Source: Sessilibacter corallicola
GTDB taxonomy: Bacteria; Pseudomonadota; Gammaproteobacteria; Pseudomonadales; Cellvibrionaceae
Length of the DNA: 64,000 bases
Reading direction: 5' to 3'
Assembly (NCBI RefSeq): GCF_021290925.1
Contig: NZ_JAJSLX010000001.1
Coordinates: 806,001 to 870,000 of the forward strand
How positions within the stretch are numbered: the first letter of the stretch is position 1; every line of letters begins with the position of its first letter. The notes below the pieces were generated by a model that did no database searches, was not told the origin of the DNA, and was given only the letters and a program-made list of their open reading frames with translations. Shown one piece after another: positions 54,570 through 64,000 of this stretch. The translations under genes and the position numbers were made by a program.

Positions 54570-55976
54570 TTACACTCGGCCGTACATATCTTTAAATCGA
54601 ACAATGTCATCCTCGCCGAGATAACTTCCAGACTGAACTTCAATCAGCTCTAATGGAATACTGCCGGGGTTTTTTAGTTGGTGGCGCTGACCAATTGGAA
54701 TGTATGTGGATTGATTTTCGGTCAGCAGTATTTCATCGTCACCGTTGACGACAGCAGCGGTCCCTGACACAACGATCCAATGCTCCGCCCTATGATGATG
54801 CATTTGCAAGGAAAGCTCAGCACCGGGACGAACGACGATACGCTTAACCTGGAAGCGCTCGCCAAAATCGATGGAGTCGTAGTATCCCCAAGGACGATAA
54901 ACTTTCCTGTGAACCTTTGCTTCCGAGCGAGATTGACTCTTCAACGATTTAACAATCGATTTAACTTCTTGTACTTTATCTTTGCTAGCCACCATCAATG
55001 AATCATCGGTATCGACAATCACCATGTCATCAACACCAACCGTTGCGATTAATTTTTTATCGGCTTGAATGTAACAATTTCGGCTATCGTGAATGAGTAC
55101 ATCACCTTTTGACGTGTTACCGTGCTCATCTTTTTCTGACACATCCCAAAGCGCTGACCAAGAGCCAACATCACTCCAGCCTGCATCCAAAGGCACAACA
55201 ACCGCAGAATCGGTTTTTTCCATCACTGCATAATCAATTGAATCTTCTGGACAGGCTTCAAAAGATTCTTTGTTAACTCGCGTAAAATCCAAATCGATAT
55301 TGGCGTTATCGAGCGATGCCTTGCACGCAGCGAGCATTTCAGGATTAAATTTTTCTAGCTCTTCAATATAACGGGTAGGCTTAAACATAAACATGCCGCT
55401 ATTCCAGTAATACTCGCCAGAATCTAGATAACGTTGAGCAACCTCTGCGTCCGGCTTTTCAACAAATTGCTGAACACCGAAAACATTTTCAGTAACACTA
55501 TCACTGCGTTTAATGTATCCATAACCGGTTTCTGGAGCAGTCGGAACAACCCCGAAAGTGACAAGCTTTCCAGCTTCGGCCTGCTGAGCTGCAATTGCAA
55601 TTGCCTGATGAAAAACTTGCTCATGCTCAATGACGTGATCAGCCGGTAATATCAGCATTACTGAGTCATCACCTTTTGCAATCAGGGCCAACGCTGCCAA
55701 AGCAATTGCAGGAGCAGTATTGCGACCGACCGGCTCCAAAATAATGCCTGCTGGAGTATGACCACAGGCTCGCAATTGTTCGGCAACCATAAAGCGATGA
55801 TTTTCGTTACAAATTACCCAAGGTCGTGCGAGTTCCTCAATACCATCAAGTCGACTTACGGTTTCTTGAACCATGGTCATATCAGAAGTTAACGGTAGAA
55901 ATTGCTTGGGATATTGAGAGCGTGAATATGGCCAAAGCCTCGTCCCTGAACCACCAGATAAAACCACGGGTATCAT
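54570..55976 (-). CDS. manC: Mannose-1-phosphate guanylyltransferase / mannose-6-phosphate isomerase
   Basis: A bifunctional type II enzyme of 468 residues from ATG 55976 (TAAGGAG eight bases upstream). The N-terminal pyrophosphorylase has IPVVLSGGSGTRLWPYSRSQ, YPKQFLPL, ILPADHVI and VEKPDAEVA. The C-terminal cupin isomerase has RPWGYYDSID, QVKRIVVRPGAELSLQMHHH and HWIVVSGTA. It makes GDP-mannose from fructose-6-phosphate/mannose-1-phosphate together with the ManB encoded at 37376. The open frame extends 14 codons upstream without support. Confidence 0.95.
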   Translation of the reverse strand: MIPVVLSGGSGTRLWPYSRSQYPKQFLPLTSDMTMVQETVSRLDGIEELARPWVICNENHRFMVAEQLRACGHTPAGIILEPVGRNTAPAIALAALALIAKGDDSVMLILPADHVIEHEQVFHQAIAIAAQQAEAGKLVTFGVVPTAPETGYGYIKRSDSVTENVFGVQQFVEKPDAEVAQRYLDSGEYYWNSGMFMFKPTRYIEELEKFNPEMLAACKASLDNANIDLDFTRVNKESFEACPEDSIDYAVMEKTDSAVVVPLDAGWSDVGSWSALWDVSEKDEHGNTSKGDVLIHDSRNCYIQADKKLIATVGVDDMVIVDTDDSLMVASKDKVQEVKSIVKSLKSQSRSEAKVHRKVYRPWGYYDSIDFGERFQVKRIVVRPGAELSLQMHHHRAEHWIVVSGTAAVVNGDDEILLTENQSTYIPIGQRHQLKNPGSIPLELIEVQSGSYLGEDDIVRFKDMYGRV

Positions 55977-56237
55977 GTATTTACTCCTTAATAAATGATG
56001 TCTGGCTAGTATTTCCAAAAAATACTAAAACCACCGAAACGCTGTAAAAACCAATAATGGCGCTTGAATGTCACTAAAACAAATATATTGTTCTTATATA
56101 TTAAACAGTTTACAAACCAAAGCGAACTCCTACTAGTAGGATGGCATTCGACAGGTACAGTTCAAGCAACGTAAACTGCACCCCAGAAATACATTAACTC
56201 ATTAATTGTTACGTTACGCATTAGCGGGAGCAGATCC

Positions 56238-56783
56238 ATGGAAGTGATTAAAACCAAACTTGACGGTGTCGTGATTATAAAACCTAAAGTATTTGGCGAT
56301 GATCGAGGCTTTTTTCTAGAAACATTTCAGCAAGAACGCTACAGAGAACTTGCCGGAATTGATCTTCCATTCGTTCAAGACAATCATTCAAGATCAACCA
56401 AAGGTGTTCTAAGAGGTCTTCATTTTCAAAAAACAAAACCTCAAGGTAAATTAGTACGCGTTGTTCGCGGTGAAGTTTACGATGTAGCGGTCGACATTAA
56501 CCCAAGCTCCCCAACCTTTGGCCAATACGAAGGTGTTATTCTCAGCGAAACAAATAAGGCTCAATTTTGGGTTCCACCAGGCTACGCGCACGGCTTTGCA
56601 GTACTGAGTGAAACCGCCGACTTTGAATATAAGTGTACCGACTTCTACGATCCATCCGACGAAGGCGGGTTAATTTGGAACGACCCAACAGTCGCTATCG
56701 ACTGGCCTCTCGAAAATCCCAGTCTTTCTGAAAAAGACGCTGTTTTACCCACATTGAAAGAGCTTTTTCCTAGCCATTCCTAA
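56238..56783 (+). CDS. rfbC: dTDP-4-dehydrorhamnose 3,5-epimerase
   Basis: A cupin-fold protein of 181 residues. DDRGFFLETFQQERYRELAG, FVQDNHSRSTKGVLRGLHFQ with the catalytic His, KLVRVVRGEVYDVAVDI, VPPGYAHGFAVLSETADFEY and KCTDFYDPSDEGG are all family hallmarks. It epimerises dTDP-4-keto-6-deoxyglucose. The rfbD gene follows 28 bp later. Partners rfbA and rfbB are not in the window. Confidence 0.96.
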   Translation: MEVIKTKLDGVVIIKPKVFGDDRGFFLETFQQERYRELAGIDLPFVQDNHSRSTKGVLRGLHFQKTKPQGKLVRVVRGEVYDVAVDINPSSPTFGQYEGVILSETNKAQFWVPPGYAHGFAVLSETADFEYKCTDFYDPSDEGGLIWNDPTVAIDWPLENPSLSEKDAVLPTLKELFPSHS

Positions 56784-56811
56784 TTCATCTTACTCAACAT
56801 CAAGGATTACA

Positions 56812-57699
56812 ATGAAAATATTAGTGTTTGGCGGAAAAGGTCAACTTGGAACTCATTTAGTCAATGAAGCCTCGAGTGCAGGTCATTCTACCATTGCAAT
56901 GGACCGCGACGACGCCGATTTTTCGAATCCGCAATCCATAGAAAAAGCCATCTGTGAAAACAATCCCGATATCGTTGTCAATTGTTGTGCTTACACAGCA
57001 GTAGACAAAGCCGAGGAAGAAACTGAGTTGGCAGACGCCGTAAATCACTTAGGAGTGTTAGCTCTCGCTAAAGCCACGGGTCAGCGCTCAATTCCTGTCA
57101 TACATATATCCACAGACTATGTTTATTCAGGGCAAAGCGAAGCACCCTATGTAGAAACCGCAGCAACTGCACCTCTTAGCGTCTACGGTAAAACGAAATT
57201 AGCGGGTGATTTGGCACTTGCTGACAACAACCCTAAACACGTGATTTTACGGACCAGCTGGGTATTTGGGGAATTCGGCAATAACTTTGTAAAAACGATG
57301 TTGCGTCTAGCCGAAACAAGAAACGAACTTAATGTAGTCGCAGATCAAAAAGGCAAACCAACCTACACGGGTGATATCGTTGCCGCTATTTTGGCGACCA
57401 TCAAAAAGATACAAGCTGGTGACATCAATTGGGGGATATACCATTGTTCAAGTGCGGGAGAAACCACTTGGTGTGAATTCGCACAAGCCATTTTTGAACA
57501 AGCTAAAGCCAAGGGCTTGATCGACAAAGCGATGAATGTTCACCCAATACCAACATCGCAATACCCTACACCCGCGCCGCGCCCGCTCTATTCTGTTCTA
57601 GATACCGGAAAACTGGAAGCTGAACTTAATATGACACTTCCTAATTGGCAACTCGGATTAGAAAAACTATTGGATTACCTCCAAACAGAAAACGGATAA
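56812..57699 (+). CDS. rfbD: dTDP-4-dehydrorhamnose reductase
   Basis: The 295 residues begin KILVFGGKGQLGTHLV (NAD(P) motif), with NCCAYTAVDKAEEE, ISTDYVYSGQSEAPYVE, and catalytic VYGKTKLAGD. RTSWVFGEFGNNFVKTML and the C-terminal PRPLYSVLDT follow. It reduces the epimerised intermediate to dTDP-L-rhamnose. Catalytic residues are intact, in contrast to the relative encoded at 43709. Confidence 0.96.
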   Translation: MKILVFGGKGQLGTHLVNEASSAGHSTIAMDRDDADFSNPQSIEKAICENNPDIVVNCCAYTAVDKAEEETELADAVNHLGVLALAKATGQRSIPVIHISTDYVYSGQSEAPYVETAATAPLSVYGKTKLAGDLALADNNPKHVILRTSWVFGEFGNNFVKTMLRLAETRNELNVVADQKGKPTYTGDIVAAILATIKKIQAGDINWGIYHCSSAGETTWCEFAQAIFEQAKAKGLIDKAMNVHPIPTSQYPTPAPRPLYSVLDTGKLEAELNMTLPNWQLGLEKLLDYLQTENG

Positions 57700-57750
57700 T
57701 TAAATACCCTTGTGGCAATGCTTATGGAATTCTCCTAAAGCCAAGAGTTC

Positions 57751-57806
57751 GGTTTTACTGGTTGGCGAAGAACCTAGCGCTACGTTTCTTTCCAATCGGT
57801 AAAACC
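57751..57806. repeat. Imperfect inverted repeat behind rfbD
   Basis: GGTTTTACTGGTTGG at 57751-57765 pairs with CCAATCGGTAAAACC at 57792-57806 with two mismatches, around 26 bases. It lies in the 290-bp gap before the SulP gene. With no T run, it may be a processing element or part of a small RNA rather than a terminator. Confidence 0.5.
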
Positions 57807-57989
57807 AGACAAGCCAATAGGTTCGATCTATCCCTTCGTAATAACCTGTTGTTAAACATTATCTATAATCACTTCAAACGCATCTTCGAAAGATCATTTT
57901 TAATTCAGATTCAACCAAGACAGCATGTTGGCATTTTGCTAGCATGAGCGCCCTTTAAAATTTGCCCTCCTTACCTGTTAGAGGAAAAG

Positions 57990-59555
57990 ATGTTTAACCT
58001 CTTAGATCAACGTCCTACAAACGTTAAAAACGATATTCTATCGGGAATTACTGTTGCTCTTGCCCTAGTTCCTGAAGCTGTGGCTTTCGCATTTATTGCA
58101 GGCCTAGAACCCATGGTCGGTCTTTATGCCGCTTTCATGATGGGACTGGTAACGTCAATTTTCGGTGGTCGCCCTGGAATGATTTCTGGCGCTACTGGTG
58201 CAACTGCGGTCGTCATGGTGTCCTTAGTACTTGCCCATGGTGCGCAATACTTATTCGCAGCGGTCTTTTTAGCTGGGGTGCTGCAAATCCTTGCGGGTGT
58301 TTTAAAGCTCGGAAAATTTATTCGAATTGTGCCCCATCCCGTTATGTTAGGGTTTGTAAACGGGCTGGCTATCGTGATTTTCCTCTCTCAATTGGGTTTA
58401 TTTGAATACGAAGTGACCGAAGGAGTATGGAATTATCTGCAAGGTGAAGAATTATTGGTGATGGGCACACTGATTGTTGCCACCATGCTGATCATGCAAT
58501 TTCTACCTAAGTTCACCAAAGCAGTACCTGCAGGCCTAGTAGCAATTGTGAGCGTTACCCTAGCCGTGGTTTTACTCGATTTACCTGCTCGCTCGGTTAT
58601 CGATTTTGTGGCCGACAAGCTACCTGAATCAGAAGCTGCAAGCGCTTCACTGCAAGGCACACTACCGAGCTTTGCCATCCCTCTGGTTCCATTTACCTTA
58701 GAAACCCTTTGGATCATCCTTCCTTACTCAGCAATCATCGCGGCAGTCGGTTTGATTGAATCTCTGCTGACATTATCGCTCATAGACGAACTTACCAATA
58801 CACGAGGACGCGGCAACAAAGAATGTATTGGTCAAGGTTTAGCAAACTCAGTCAATGGTGTATTCGGTGGCATGGGTGGTTGCGCCATGATTGGTCAGAG
58901 TATGATCAACATAAACAATGGCGGTAGAGGCCGATTATCGGGTATTACCGCGGCCTTAGTGCTTTTAGGCTTTATTCTATTCGCAGCACCGTTGATTGAA
59001 ATGATTCCATTAGCAGCTCTAGTAGGGGTTATGTTTATGGTGGTTCTTGGCACATTCGAATGGTCAAGCTTGCGAATTATTCGCAAAATCCCAATTACAG
59101 ATGCATTCGTTATCATTTTGGTGTCAGGTATTACTGTGGCGTTTGACCTTGCGATTGCGGTGATAGTCGGTGTTATTGTTTCAGCATTGGTGTTTGCCTG
59201 GAAACACGCGCAACACATATACGCGGACGTTAGCTTTGATAACGAAGGCAGAAAAATCTACGATTTAAGAGGCCCGGTGTTTTTTGGCTCTGTGAGTAAC
59301 TTTAAAGATATATTCGATATTGAAAACGACCCGAAAGAGGTCATTATTGAATTCCGTAGATCCCGAGTCAGTGATCACTCAGGAATTGATGCTCTAGATA
59401 CGATCGCAGAAAAATACCAAGCAGCAGGCAAAAACCTACACTTAAGGCATCTTAGCCCTGAATGTCGAGAGCTGCTCGAAAAGGCCGGCGATCTTTGTGA
59501 AATTAATGTACTTGAAGATCCAACTTACCACGTTGCTTCCGACAAGCTCGCCTAA
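57990..59555 (+). CDS. SulP family anion transporter with STAS domain
   Basis: A permease of 521 residues. It starts [20 protein letters not shown] with the SulP signature region [20 protein letters not shown], and about ten to twelve helices follow. A C-terminal cytoplasmic STAS domain ([40 protein letters not shown]) lies at about 420-515. SulP proteins carry sulfate, bicarbonate or dicarboxylates. The Asn/Gly-rich [20 protein letters not shown] segment suggests the bicarbonate/BicA-like subgroup, but substrate is not settled. Confidence 0.92.
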   Translation: MFNLLDQRPTNVKNDILSGITVALALVPEAVAFAFIAGLEPMVGLYAAFMMGLVTSIFGGRPGMISGATGATAVVMVSLVLAHGAQYLFAAVFLAGVLQILAGVLKLGKFIRIVPHPVMLGFVNGLAIVIFLSQLGLFEYEVTEGVWNYLQGEELLVMGTLIVATMLIMQFLPKFTKAVPAGLVAIVSVTLAVVLLDLPARSVIDFVADKLPESEAASASLQGTLPSFAIPLVPFTLETLWIILPYSAIIAAVGLIESLLTLSLIDELTNTRGRGNKECIGQGLANSVNGVFGGMGGCAMIGQSMININNGGRGRLSGITAALVLLGFILFAAPLIEMIPLAALVGVMFMVVLGTFEWSSLRIIRKIPITDAFVIILVSGITVAFDLAIAVIVGVIVSALVFAWKHAQHIYADVSFDNEGRKIYDLRGPVFFGSVSNFKDIFDIENDPKEVIIEFRRSRVSDHSGIDALDTIAEKYQAAGKNLHLRHLSPECRELLEKAGDLCEINVLEDPTYHVASDKLA

Positions 59556-59563
59556 TAAAGGAA

Positions 59564-59593
59564 ACTGCCTGAGTTCAACGCGGCTCAGGCAGT
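59564..59593 (+). terminator. Stem-loop after the SulP gene
   Basis: ACTGCCTGAG and CTCAGGCAGT pair perfectly around ten bases, eight bp behind the stop. No T run follows directly. Confidence 0.6.
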
Positions 59594-59763
59594 GCTACCA
59601 AACAAAAGTATTCTAAAACCTCTTTTATACCCGCGCTATAACCTCTCCTAGAATCTCATATCATCCATAAAACCCTGGCAGATATTTCTACTGAAGAAAA
59701 ACTAGAGACACACAATTTCTCTTCAAACTTCCTAAAGTACGTTAACAAATCAACTCAAAGCCA

Positions 59764-59792
59764 CAAAAAAAGGCGCTATTAGCGCCTTTTTA
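59764..59792. terminator. Bidirectional rho-independent terminator
   Basis: AGGCGCT and AGCGCCT pair around ATT, flanked by runs of A on the left and T on the right. It can close the minus-strand sugar transferase gene at 59813 and plus-strand transcripts arriving from SulP. Confidence 0.9.
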
Positions 59793-59812
59793 TTTATCTG
59801 TTGGACTTACGT

Positions 59813-61261
59813 CTAGTAAGCATTTTTACCAGTGAAGCCTTTAAAAACAGTCATAAAGATAATTTTTAAATCCCAGGCTACCGACCAGTTACGAATATAC
59901 TGAAGATCGAACTCAACTCGACGTTCCATCTTATCCAACGTATCAGTTTCTCCACGAGCACCATTCACCTGCGCCCAACCAGTAATGCCTGGTTTGATCT
60001 TATGACGCAACATGTAACCCGAAATTTGCTCTCTGTATAGCTCATTGTGAGCAACGGCGTGCGGCCTAGGGCCGACAATTGACATGGTCCCCTCAAGAAC
60101 ATTCAGGAATTGCGGTAACTCATCCAATGATGTTCTTCTCAAAAACCCACCGAGCTTCGTAATCCGAGTATCGTTCTTCTGAGCCTGTTTGATTTCTGCA
60201 GTATTGTCTTCGCACACTGTCATCGATCGAAACTTCCACATCTTAAACGGACGACCGTCCAAACCATAACGGGTCTGTCTGAAGAAGATAGGTCCTTTGG
60301 AAGTTAGTTTTACGGCTGCAGCGATTAACAGCATAGGACCACTGATCAAAGCCAATATAATCAGCGCCAAAACAATATCCTCCATGCGTTTCAACATGGA
60401 CATTGTTCCCCGGTTTGGCTCACCGACGATACCTATGGCAGGAATACCGTTTAGATTCACAGTTCGAGCGTGTAAGAGATCGAACATAAATACATCAGGG
60501 ATGATATAAACAGACGTTGCAGACGTTGCTAATCTCTTGATAATCCACTGGATACGCTCTTCGCCGCGCATTGGGATTGTCAGATAAACTTGGTCAATTT
60601 TACCTGCACGAGCTTCGGAAATTAAATCGGAGAAATCGCCCGCTAAAGGACAGTTTTTCGCTCCTGAATCACTTCTGCAAGTTTGGTTTGGCTCTAGCGG
60701 CTCACTTGAAGGGTTTTGACGGTCATCGTAAAAACCACGAATAACATAACCGCCCCAGGTACATTTTTGTAATCTGTGCGCGACTTCTAAGGCCAGCTCT
60801 CCGCTTCCAACAATTGCTACGCTGCGAGTGTTGTAGCCATTATCACGAAGCTTTTGCAGCAATACCCTTGCAGAAACCCGCCAACCAAGTAATAAGGCAA
60901 GTGTAATGATGAACCACAGAGAAAACTGCGGCCACGCAAACAAACTTTCTCCGAGGTTGGTAATGCTTCCTATAGCCAGAATAAAAACGAAACTCGCCAG
61001 CCAACAAAAAGTAACTTGTTTGGCCTCTGCCCACATGGTTTCAGAACGCCAAGACCTATAAATTTCTGCAAACTCAGCGGAAAACTGCAAACAAATTACA
61101 GCCCCTAGTGCAGCAATTAAATAAGCTTGTGGTAGTGATTCAAGTGATAGGAATGCGGTAATTACCACACCGGTAATAACGAGTGCACAGTCGACGACAC
61201 GTGCGAGTAAAGCAAACAAGGAGCTGTGCGGCTTAACCACTCCTTTGGATTGTAATTCCAT
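59813..61261 (-). CDS. Undecaprenyl-phosphate glucose phosphotransferase (polysaccharide priming enzyme)
   Basis: This WcaJ/PssZ-type polyprenyl transferase of 482 residues has four N-terminal helices (residues 20-125), then a Rossmann-like CoA-binding-type domain (SVAIVGSGELALEVAHRLQ). A fifth helix near 290 precedes the catalytic sugar transferase domain: KGPIFFRQTRYGLDGRPFKM, WKFRSMTV, GGFLRRTSLDELPQFLNVLE, MSIVGPRPHAVAHNE and KPGITGWAQVNGARGE. It transfers glucose-1-phosphate to the lipid carrier. ATG 61261, after GGGAGAGGG, is preferred over 61282. Confidence 0.93.
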   Translation of the reverse strand: MELQSKGVVKPHSSLFALLARVVDCALVITGVVITAFLSLESLPQAYLIAALGAVICLQFSAEFAEIYRSWRSETMWAEAKQVTFCWLASFVFILAIGSITNLGESLFAWPQFSLWFIITLALLLGWRVSARVLLQKLRDNGYNTRSVAIVGSGELALEVAHRLQKCTWGGYVIRGFYDDRQNPSSEPLEPNQTCRSDSGAKNCPLAGDFSDLISEARAGKIDQVYLTIPMRGEERIQWIIKRLATSATSVYIIPDVFMFDLLHARTVNLNGIPAIGIVGEPNRGTMSMLKRMEDIVLALIILALISGPMLLIAAAVKLTSKGPIFFRQTRYGLDGRPFKMWKFRSMTVCEDNTAEIKQAQKNDTRITKLGGFLRRTSLDELPQFLNVLEGTMSIVGPRPHAVAHNELYREQISGYMLRHKIKPGITGWAQVNGARGETDTLDKMERRVEFDLQYIRNWSVAWDLKIIFMTVFKGFTGKNAY

Positions 61262-61726
61262 GGTGAACCCTCTCCCTAGCAAAGTATTTCTTGTACAGGA
61301 TGGTCAAACAGGCCTAGATATCACTGATACTTACTTTGAATTTCCAATTTCATAGAGTGAATATTAGCAAACATAGTAAGTGCTAACTACATCACATAAA
61401 AACTTTTACGTTCTCTTAAACATTACCTTACAACATTGAATTTGGAATGTACTTCACAGAAACAACTATACAAACTGAGCTAGACCAATTCAACAGAGTT
61501 GTAACTTATGGAGGGTCTAAAATAAATCATCAGACCATAATATAGGACGAACGGACAAACAGCTGGATAAACGAACTTCCTTATTACTTACAAATGTCCT
61601 AAGTACGCTTTTTGAGTATCCATAAGTGAATAATACTAAAATTAAGTTTCATTCATATACCTCAAACGTAAAACACCGAGCATACGCTCGGTGTTTTACA
61701 ATTAGGCGAGAAGAATAAGTCAGATC
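61262..61726. other. Intergenic region between rplQ and the sugar transferase gene
   Basis: About 465 bp with no supported gene. The rplQ terminator lies at 61670-61697. The rest should contain the promoter of the sugar transferase gene and possibly regulator sites. No clear consensus was found. Confidence 0.5.
61670..61697 (-). terminator. Rho-independent terminator after rplQ
   Basis: AAACACCGAGC and GCTCGGTGTTT pair around four bases, with A/T-rich flanks. It lies about 30 bp behind the rplQ stop and closes the alpha operon. Confidence 0.92.
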
Positions 61727-62110
61727 TTATTCTTCAACAGCTTCCGCTTCTACTGGACGATCAACCAGTTCCACATAAGCCATTGGTGCTTTATCACCTG
61801 TACGGAAGCCACATTTCAAAATTCGAATGTAACCACCTGGACGGTCTTGATATCGAGGACCGATTTCGGTGAATAATTTACCAACAACTGCATCATTACG
61901 AACTCGCGAAAAAGCTAGACGGCGATTAGCAACGCTGTCTTTCTTAGCAAGTGTAATCAAAGGTTCTGCAACACGACGCAATTCTTTTGCTTTTGGCAAA
62001 GTTGTTTTAATCAACTCGTGCTCAACAAGAGATGCTGCCATATTGCTGAACATCGCTTTACGATGTGAACTGTTTCGATTCAGTTTACGGCCACTTTTAC
62101 GATGACGCAT
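61727..62110 (-). CDS. rplQ: 50S ribosomal protein L17
   Basis: The 127 residues begin [20 protein letters not shown] and include [20 protein letters not shown] and [11 protein letters not shown], the L17 signatures. It is the last gene of the alpha operon, behind rpoA. Confidence 0.98.
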   Translation of the reverse strand: MRHRKSGRKLNRNSSHRKAMFSNMAASLVEHELIKTTLPKAKELRRVAEPLITLAKKDSVANRRLAFSRVRNDAVVGKLFTEIGPRYQDRPGGYIRILKCGFRTGDKAPMAYVELVDRPVEAEAVEE

Positions 62111-62186
62111 GACTCTAAATCCTATAAGTGTATTGCTATCACAGCAATGAGTTTAATCAGCGAGGGACGATTCGTCCCTGCTCGTG

Positions 62187-63176
62187 TTAGTCGTCGTTAC
62201 GTAAACTAGCCGGTGGCCAATTCTCTAAACGCATACCTAATGACAATCCACGAGTCGCCAATATGTCTTTAATTTCTGTAAGAGACTTTTTACCCAAATT
62301 AGGGGTTTTCAAAAGCTCAACCTCAGTACGCTGAATCAAATCACCAATGTAGTAGATATTTTCGGCTTTTAGGCAGTTCGCAGAACGAACAGTAAGCTCA
62401 AGATCATCTACAGGGCGTAACAGCACTGGATCAACTTCTTCTTGTTTCTCTTCAGGCTCAGATTGCTTCTCACCTTCAAGGTCAACAAACACAGCAAGTT
62501 GCTGTTGAAGAATAGTTGCAGCTCGACGAATAGCTTCTTCTGGATCAATTGTGCCGTCTGTTTCTAAATCAAGCACAAGGCGATCCAAATCCGTACGTTG
62601 CTCAACACGAGCACTTTCAACACTGTAAGCTAAACGCTTAACTGGGCTGTAAGTTGCGTCAAGTTGTAAACGGCCAATCGCACGGGTTTCTTCTTCGTCG
62701 TTAACACGAGCGTCAGCAGGCTGGTAGCCTCGACCACGTGCTACAGTGAGTTTCATATTTAAGTCAACATCACCGGTAATAGTAGCGATTACATGCTCAG
62801 GATTGATAATTTCAACTTCATGATCAACCTGGATGTCTCCCGCAGTAACCACACCAGGACCGCGTTTAGTCAAACTTAAAGTTGCTTGATCCTTACCATG
62901 CATCACGACTGCAACGCCTTTAAGGTTCAAAAGAATTTCGATTACATCCTCTTGAACACCTTCAATGGCGCTGTATTCGTGGAGTACACCAGAAATTTCA
63001 GCCTCAATGATTGCGCATCCAGGCATGGATGAAAGCAAAATACGGCGCAATGCGTTTCCTAGAGTATGGCCAAAACCACGCTCAAGAGGCTCAAGCACCA
63101 CTTTAGCGTGATTTGTACTAAGATCACTTACGTCGATTGTTTTTGGAGTTAAAAATTCGCTAACAGCACTCTGCAT
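62187..63176 (-). CDS. rpoA: RNA polymerase alpha subunit
   Basis: RpoA of 329 residues. The N-terminal dimerisation domain has [20 protein letters not shown] and [20 protein letters not shown]. The C-terminal DNA/activator-binding domain has [20 protein letters not shown] and [20 protein letters not shown]. Length is standard. Confidence 0.98.
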   Translation of the reverse strand: MQSAVSEFLTPKTIDVSDLSTNHAKVVLEPLERGFGHTLGNALRRILLSSMPGCAIIEAEISGVLHEYSAIEGVQEDVIEILLNLKGVAVVMHGKDQATLSLTKRGPGVVTAGDIQVDHEVEIINPEHVIATITGDVDLNMKLTVARGRGYQPADARVNDEEETRAIGRLQLDATYSPVKRLAYSVESARVEQRTDLDRLVLDLETDGTIDPEEAIRRAATILQQQLAVFVDLEGEKQSEPEEKQEEVDPVLLRPVDDLELTVRSANCLKAENIYYIGDLIQRTEVELLKTPNLGKKSLTEIKDILATRGLSLGMRLENWPPASLRNDD

Positions 63177-63203
63177 AGTCGTACCTTATAAGTGGTTGAT
63201 ACC

Positions 63204-63824
63204 TTACTTCGAGTAAAGCTCCACGATTAGATTCTCGTTGATCTCAGCAGGTAAATCGCTACGATCAGGCTTACGCTTAAATGTGCCTTCTTTCTTTTCA
63301 GAATTAACGTCGACCCATTCAACATCAGCGCGTTGACGAGATAACTCTAAAGCGTTAGTGATACGCAATTGATTTTTCGCACGATCACGCACAGCGACAA
63401 CGTCACCTACTTTGATTTGGTAAGATGGAATGTTAACCACTGCACCATTAACCAAAATAGATTTATGAGAAACTAATTGACGAGACTCAGAGCGTGTCGA
63501 GCCAAAGCCCATGCGATAAACAACGTTATCTAAACGACACTCTAGTAATTGAAGCAGGTTTTCACCAGTTGCACCTTTAATACGTGCTGCTTCTTTGTAG
63601 TAAGAACGGAATTGCTTTTCTAACAAACCGTAAATTCTACGAACTTTTTGCTTTTCACGTAGCTGAACACCGTAATCAGACAAACGACCGCGACGACCGC
63701 CGTGCTGACCAGGAGTGGTTTCAAGCTTACATTTAGAATCTAATGGGCGAGCGCCACTTTTAAGGAACAGGTCAGTTCCTTCACGGCGAGCCAGTTTACA
63801 TTTTGGACCAATATAACGTGCCAT
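63204..63824 (-). CDS. rpsD: 30S ribosomal protein S4
   Basis: The 206 residues begin [20 protein letters not shown]. The S4 RNA-binding part includes [20 protein letters not shown] and [20 protein letters not shown]. It is a primary 16S rRNA binder and, in related bacteria, the translational repressor of the alpha operon. Confidence 0.98.
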   Translation of the reverse strand: MARYIGPKCKLARREGTDLFLKSGARPLDSKCKLETTPGQHGGRRGRLSDYGVQLREKQKVRRIYGLLEKQFRSYYKEAARIKGATGENLLQLLECRLDNVVYRMGFGSTRSESRQLVSHKSILVNGAVVNIPSYQIKVGDVVAVRDRAKNQLRITNALELSRQRADVEWVDVNSEKKEGTFKRKPDRSDLPAEINENLIVELYSK

Positions 63825-63839
63825 CTTCTATAATCCCCC

Positions 63840-64000
63840 TTATACGCGACGCTTTTTAGGTGGACGACAGCCGTTGTGAGGAATTGGCGTCACATCGGTA
63901 ATGTTAGTTACTTTAAAACCAACATTATTAAGTGCACGAACCGCTGATTCACGACCAGGGCCAGGGCCTTTAACTTCAACGTCTACGTTTTTCAAGCCAT
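63840..64000 (-). CDS. rpsK: 30S ribosomal protein S11, C-terminal part (cut by window edge)
   Basis: The minus strand from 64000 reads [20 protein letters not shown], then [20 protein letters not shown] and [12 protein letters not shown], ending in TAA at 63840. This is the S11 C-terminus. The front of the gene lies outside the window. It precedes rpsD, 15 bp away, as in the usual rpsM-rpsK-rpsD-rpoA-rplQ order. Confidence 0.97.
   Translation of the reverse strand, partial: GLKNVDVEVKGPGPGRESAVRALNNVGFKVTNITDVTPIPHNGCRPPKKRRV

Overview
The window is a stretch of gammaproteobacterial chromosome of moderate to low GC. The housekeeping blocks fit a marine relative of the Pseudomonas/Cellvibrio lineage. 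These blocks are rplU-rpmA-obgE-proB divergent from ispB, an uvrA / MFS / ssb neighbourhood, fabA-fabB, and the alpha operon rpsK-rpsD-rpoA-rplQ at the right edge. The organism assignment is inference from gene order and protein resemblance; no database was searched. No tRNA, rRNA, CRISPR array, transposase or integrase gene was seen.

Layout. 1-9.2 kb: a decayed gene end, a three-helix membrane protein, a DUF2878 protein, a YjbR/MmcQ protein, a RES/Xre toxin-antitoxin pair, alkaline phosphatase, YbaK, rhombosortase, a YlqF GTPase and a lipoprotein. 9.2-11.7 kb: a Crp/Fnr regulator followed by a cytochrome P460. 11.7-19.7 kb: a HisC-like aminotransferase, proB, obgE, rpmA, rplU, then ispB, pgi and ybaN on the other strand. 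19.7-25.1 kb: an integrase-less integron gene-cassette array, all genes on the minus strand, with attC-like sites behind the genes. Its cargo is an OLD-like ATPase/TOPRIM protein, a three-gene Ser/Thr-kinase module and several small unknowns. 25.6-37.3 kb: the urea ABC transporter urtABCDE, an outer-membrane barrel, and a permease-histidine kinase fusion with its LuxR-type response regulator. These probably form one nitrogen/urea sensing and uptake unit. 37.3-41.9 kb: phosphomannomutase, galU, fabA and fabB. 42.2-44.6 kb: a His/Asn/Tyr-rich envelope protein, a glycine-zipper protein and a catalytically degenerate SDR. 45.1-61.3 kb: ssb, a YajR-like MFS transporter, ugd, a VpsT/CsgD-like regulator, a eukaryote-like actin, uvrA, manC, rfbC, rfbD, a SulP transporter and an undecaprenyl-phosphate sugar transferase. 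Polysaccharide precursor genes (manB, galU, ugd, manC, rfbC, rfbD, the priming transferase) are scattered through 37-61 kb.

The standout is the intact gene at 50203-51276 on the minus strand. It encodes a 357-residue protein that aligns along its whole length with eukaryotic actin rather than with MreB, ParM or FtsA. It has a bacterial ribosome-binding site and no introns. Its DNase-I loop is shortened, and several phosphate and catalytic residues are changed (actin K18, Q137, D154 and D157 become Q, N, H and G). It lies between uvrA and a convergent biofilm-type LuxR regulator. This is the best candidate for an undescribed biological system here, with the kinase cassette and the permease-kinase as secondary candidates.
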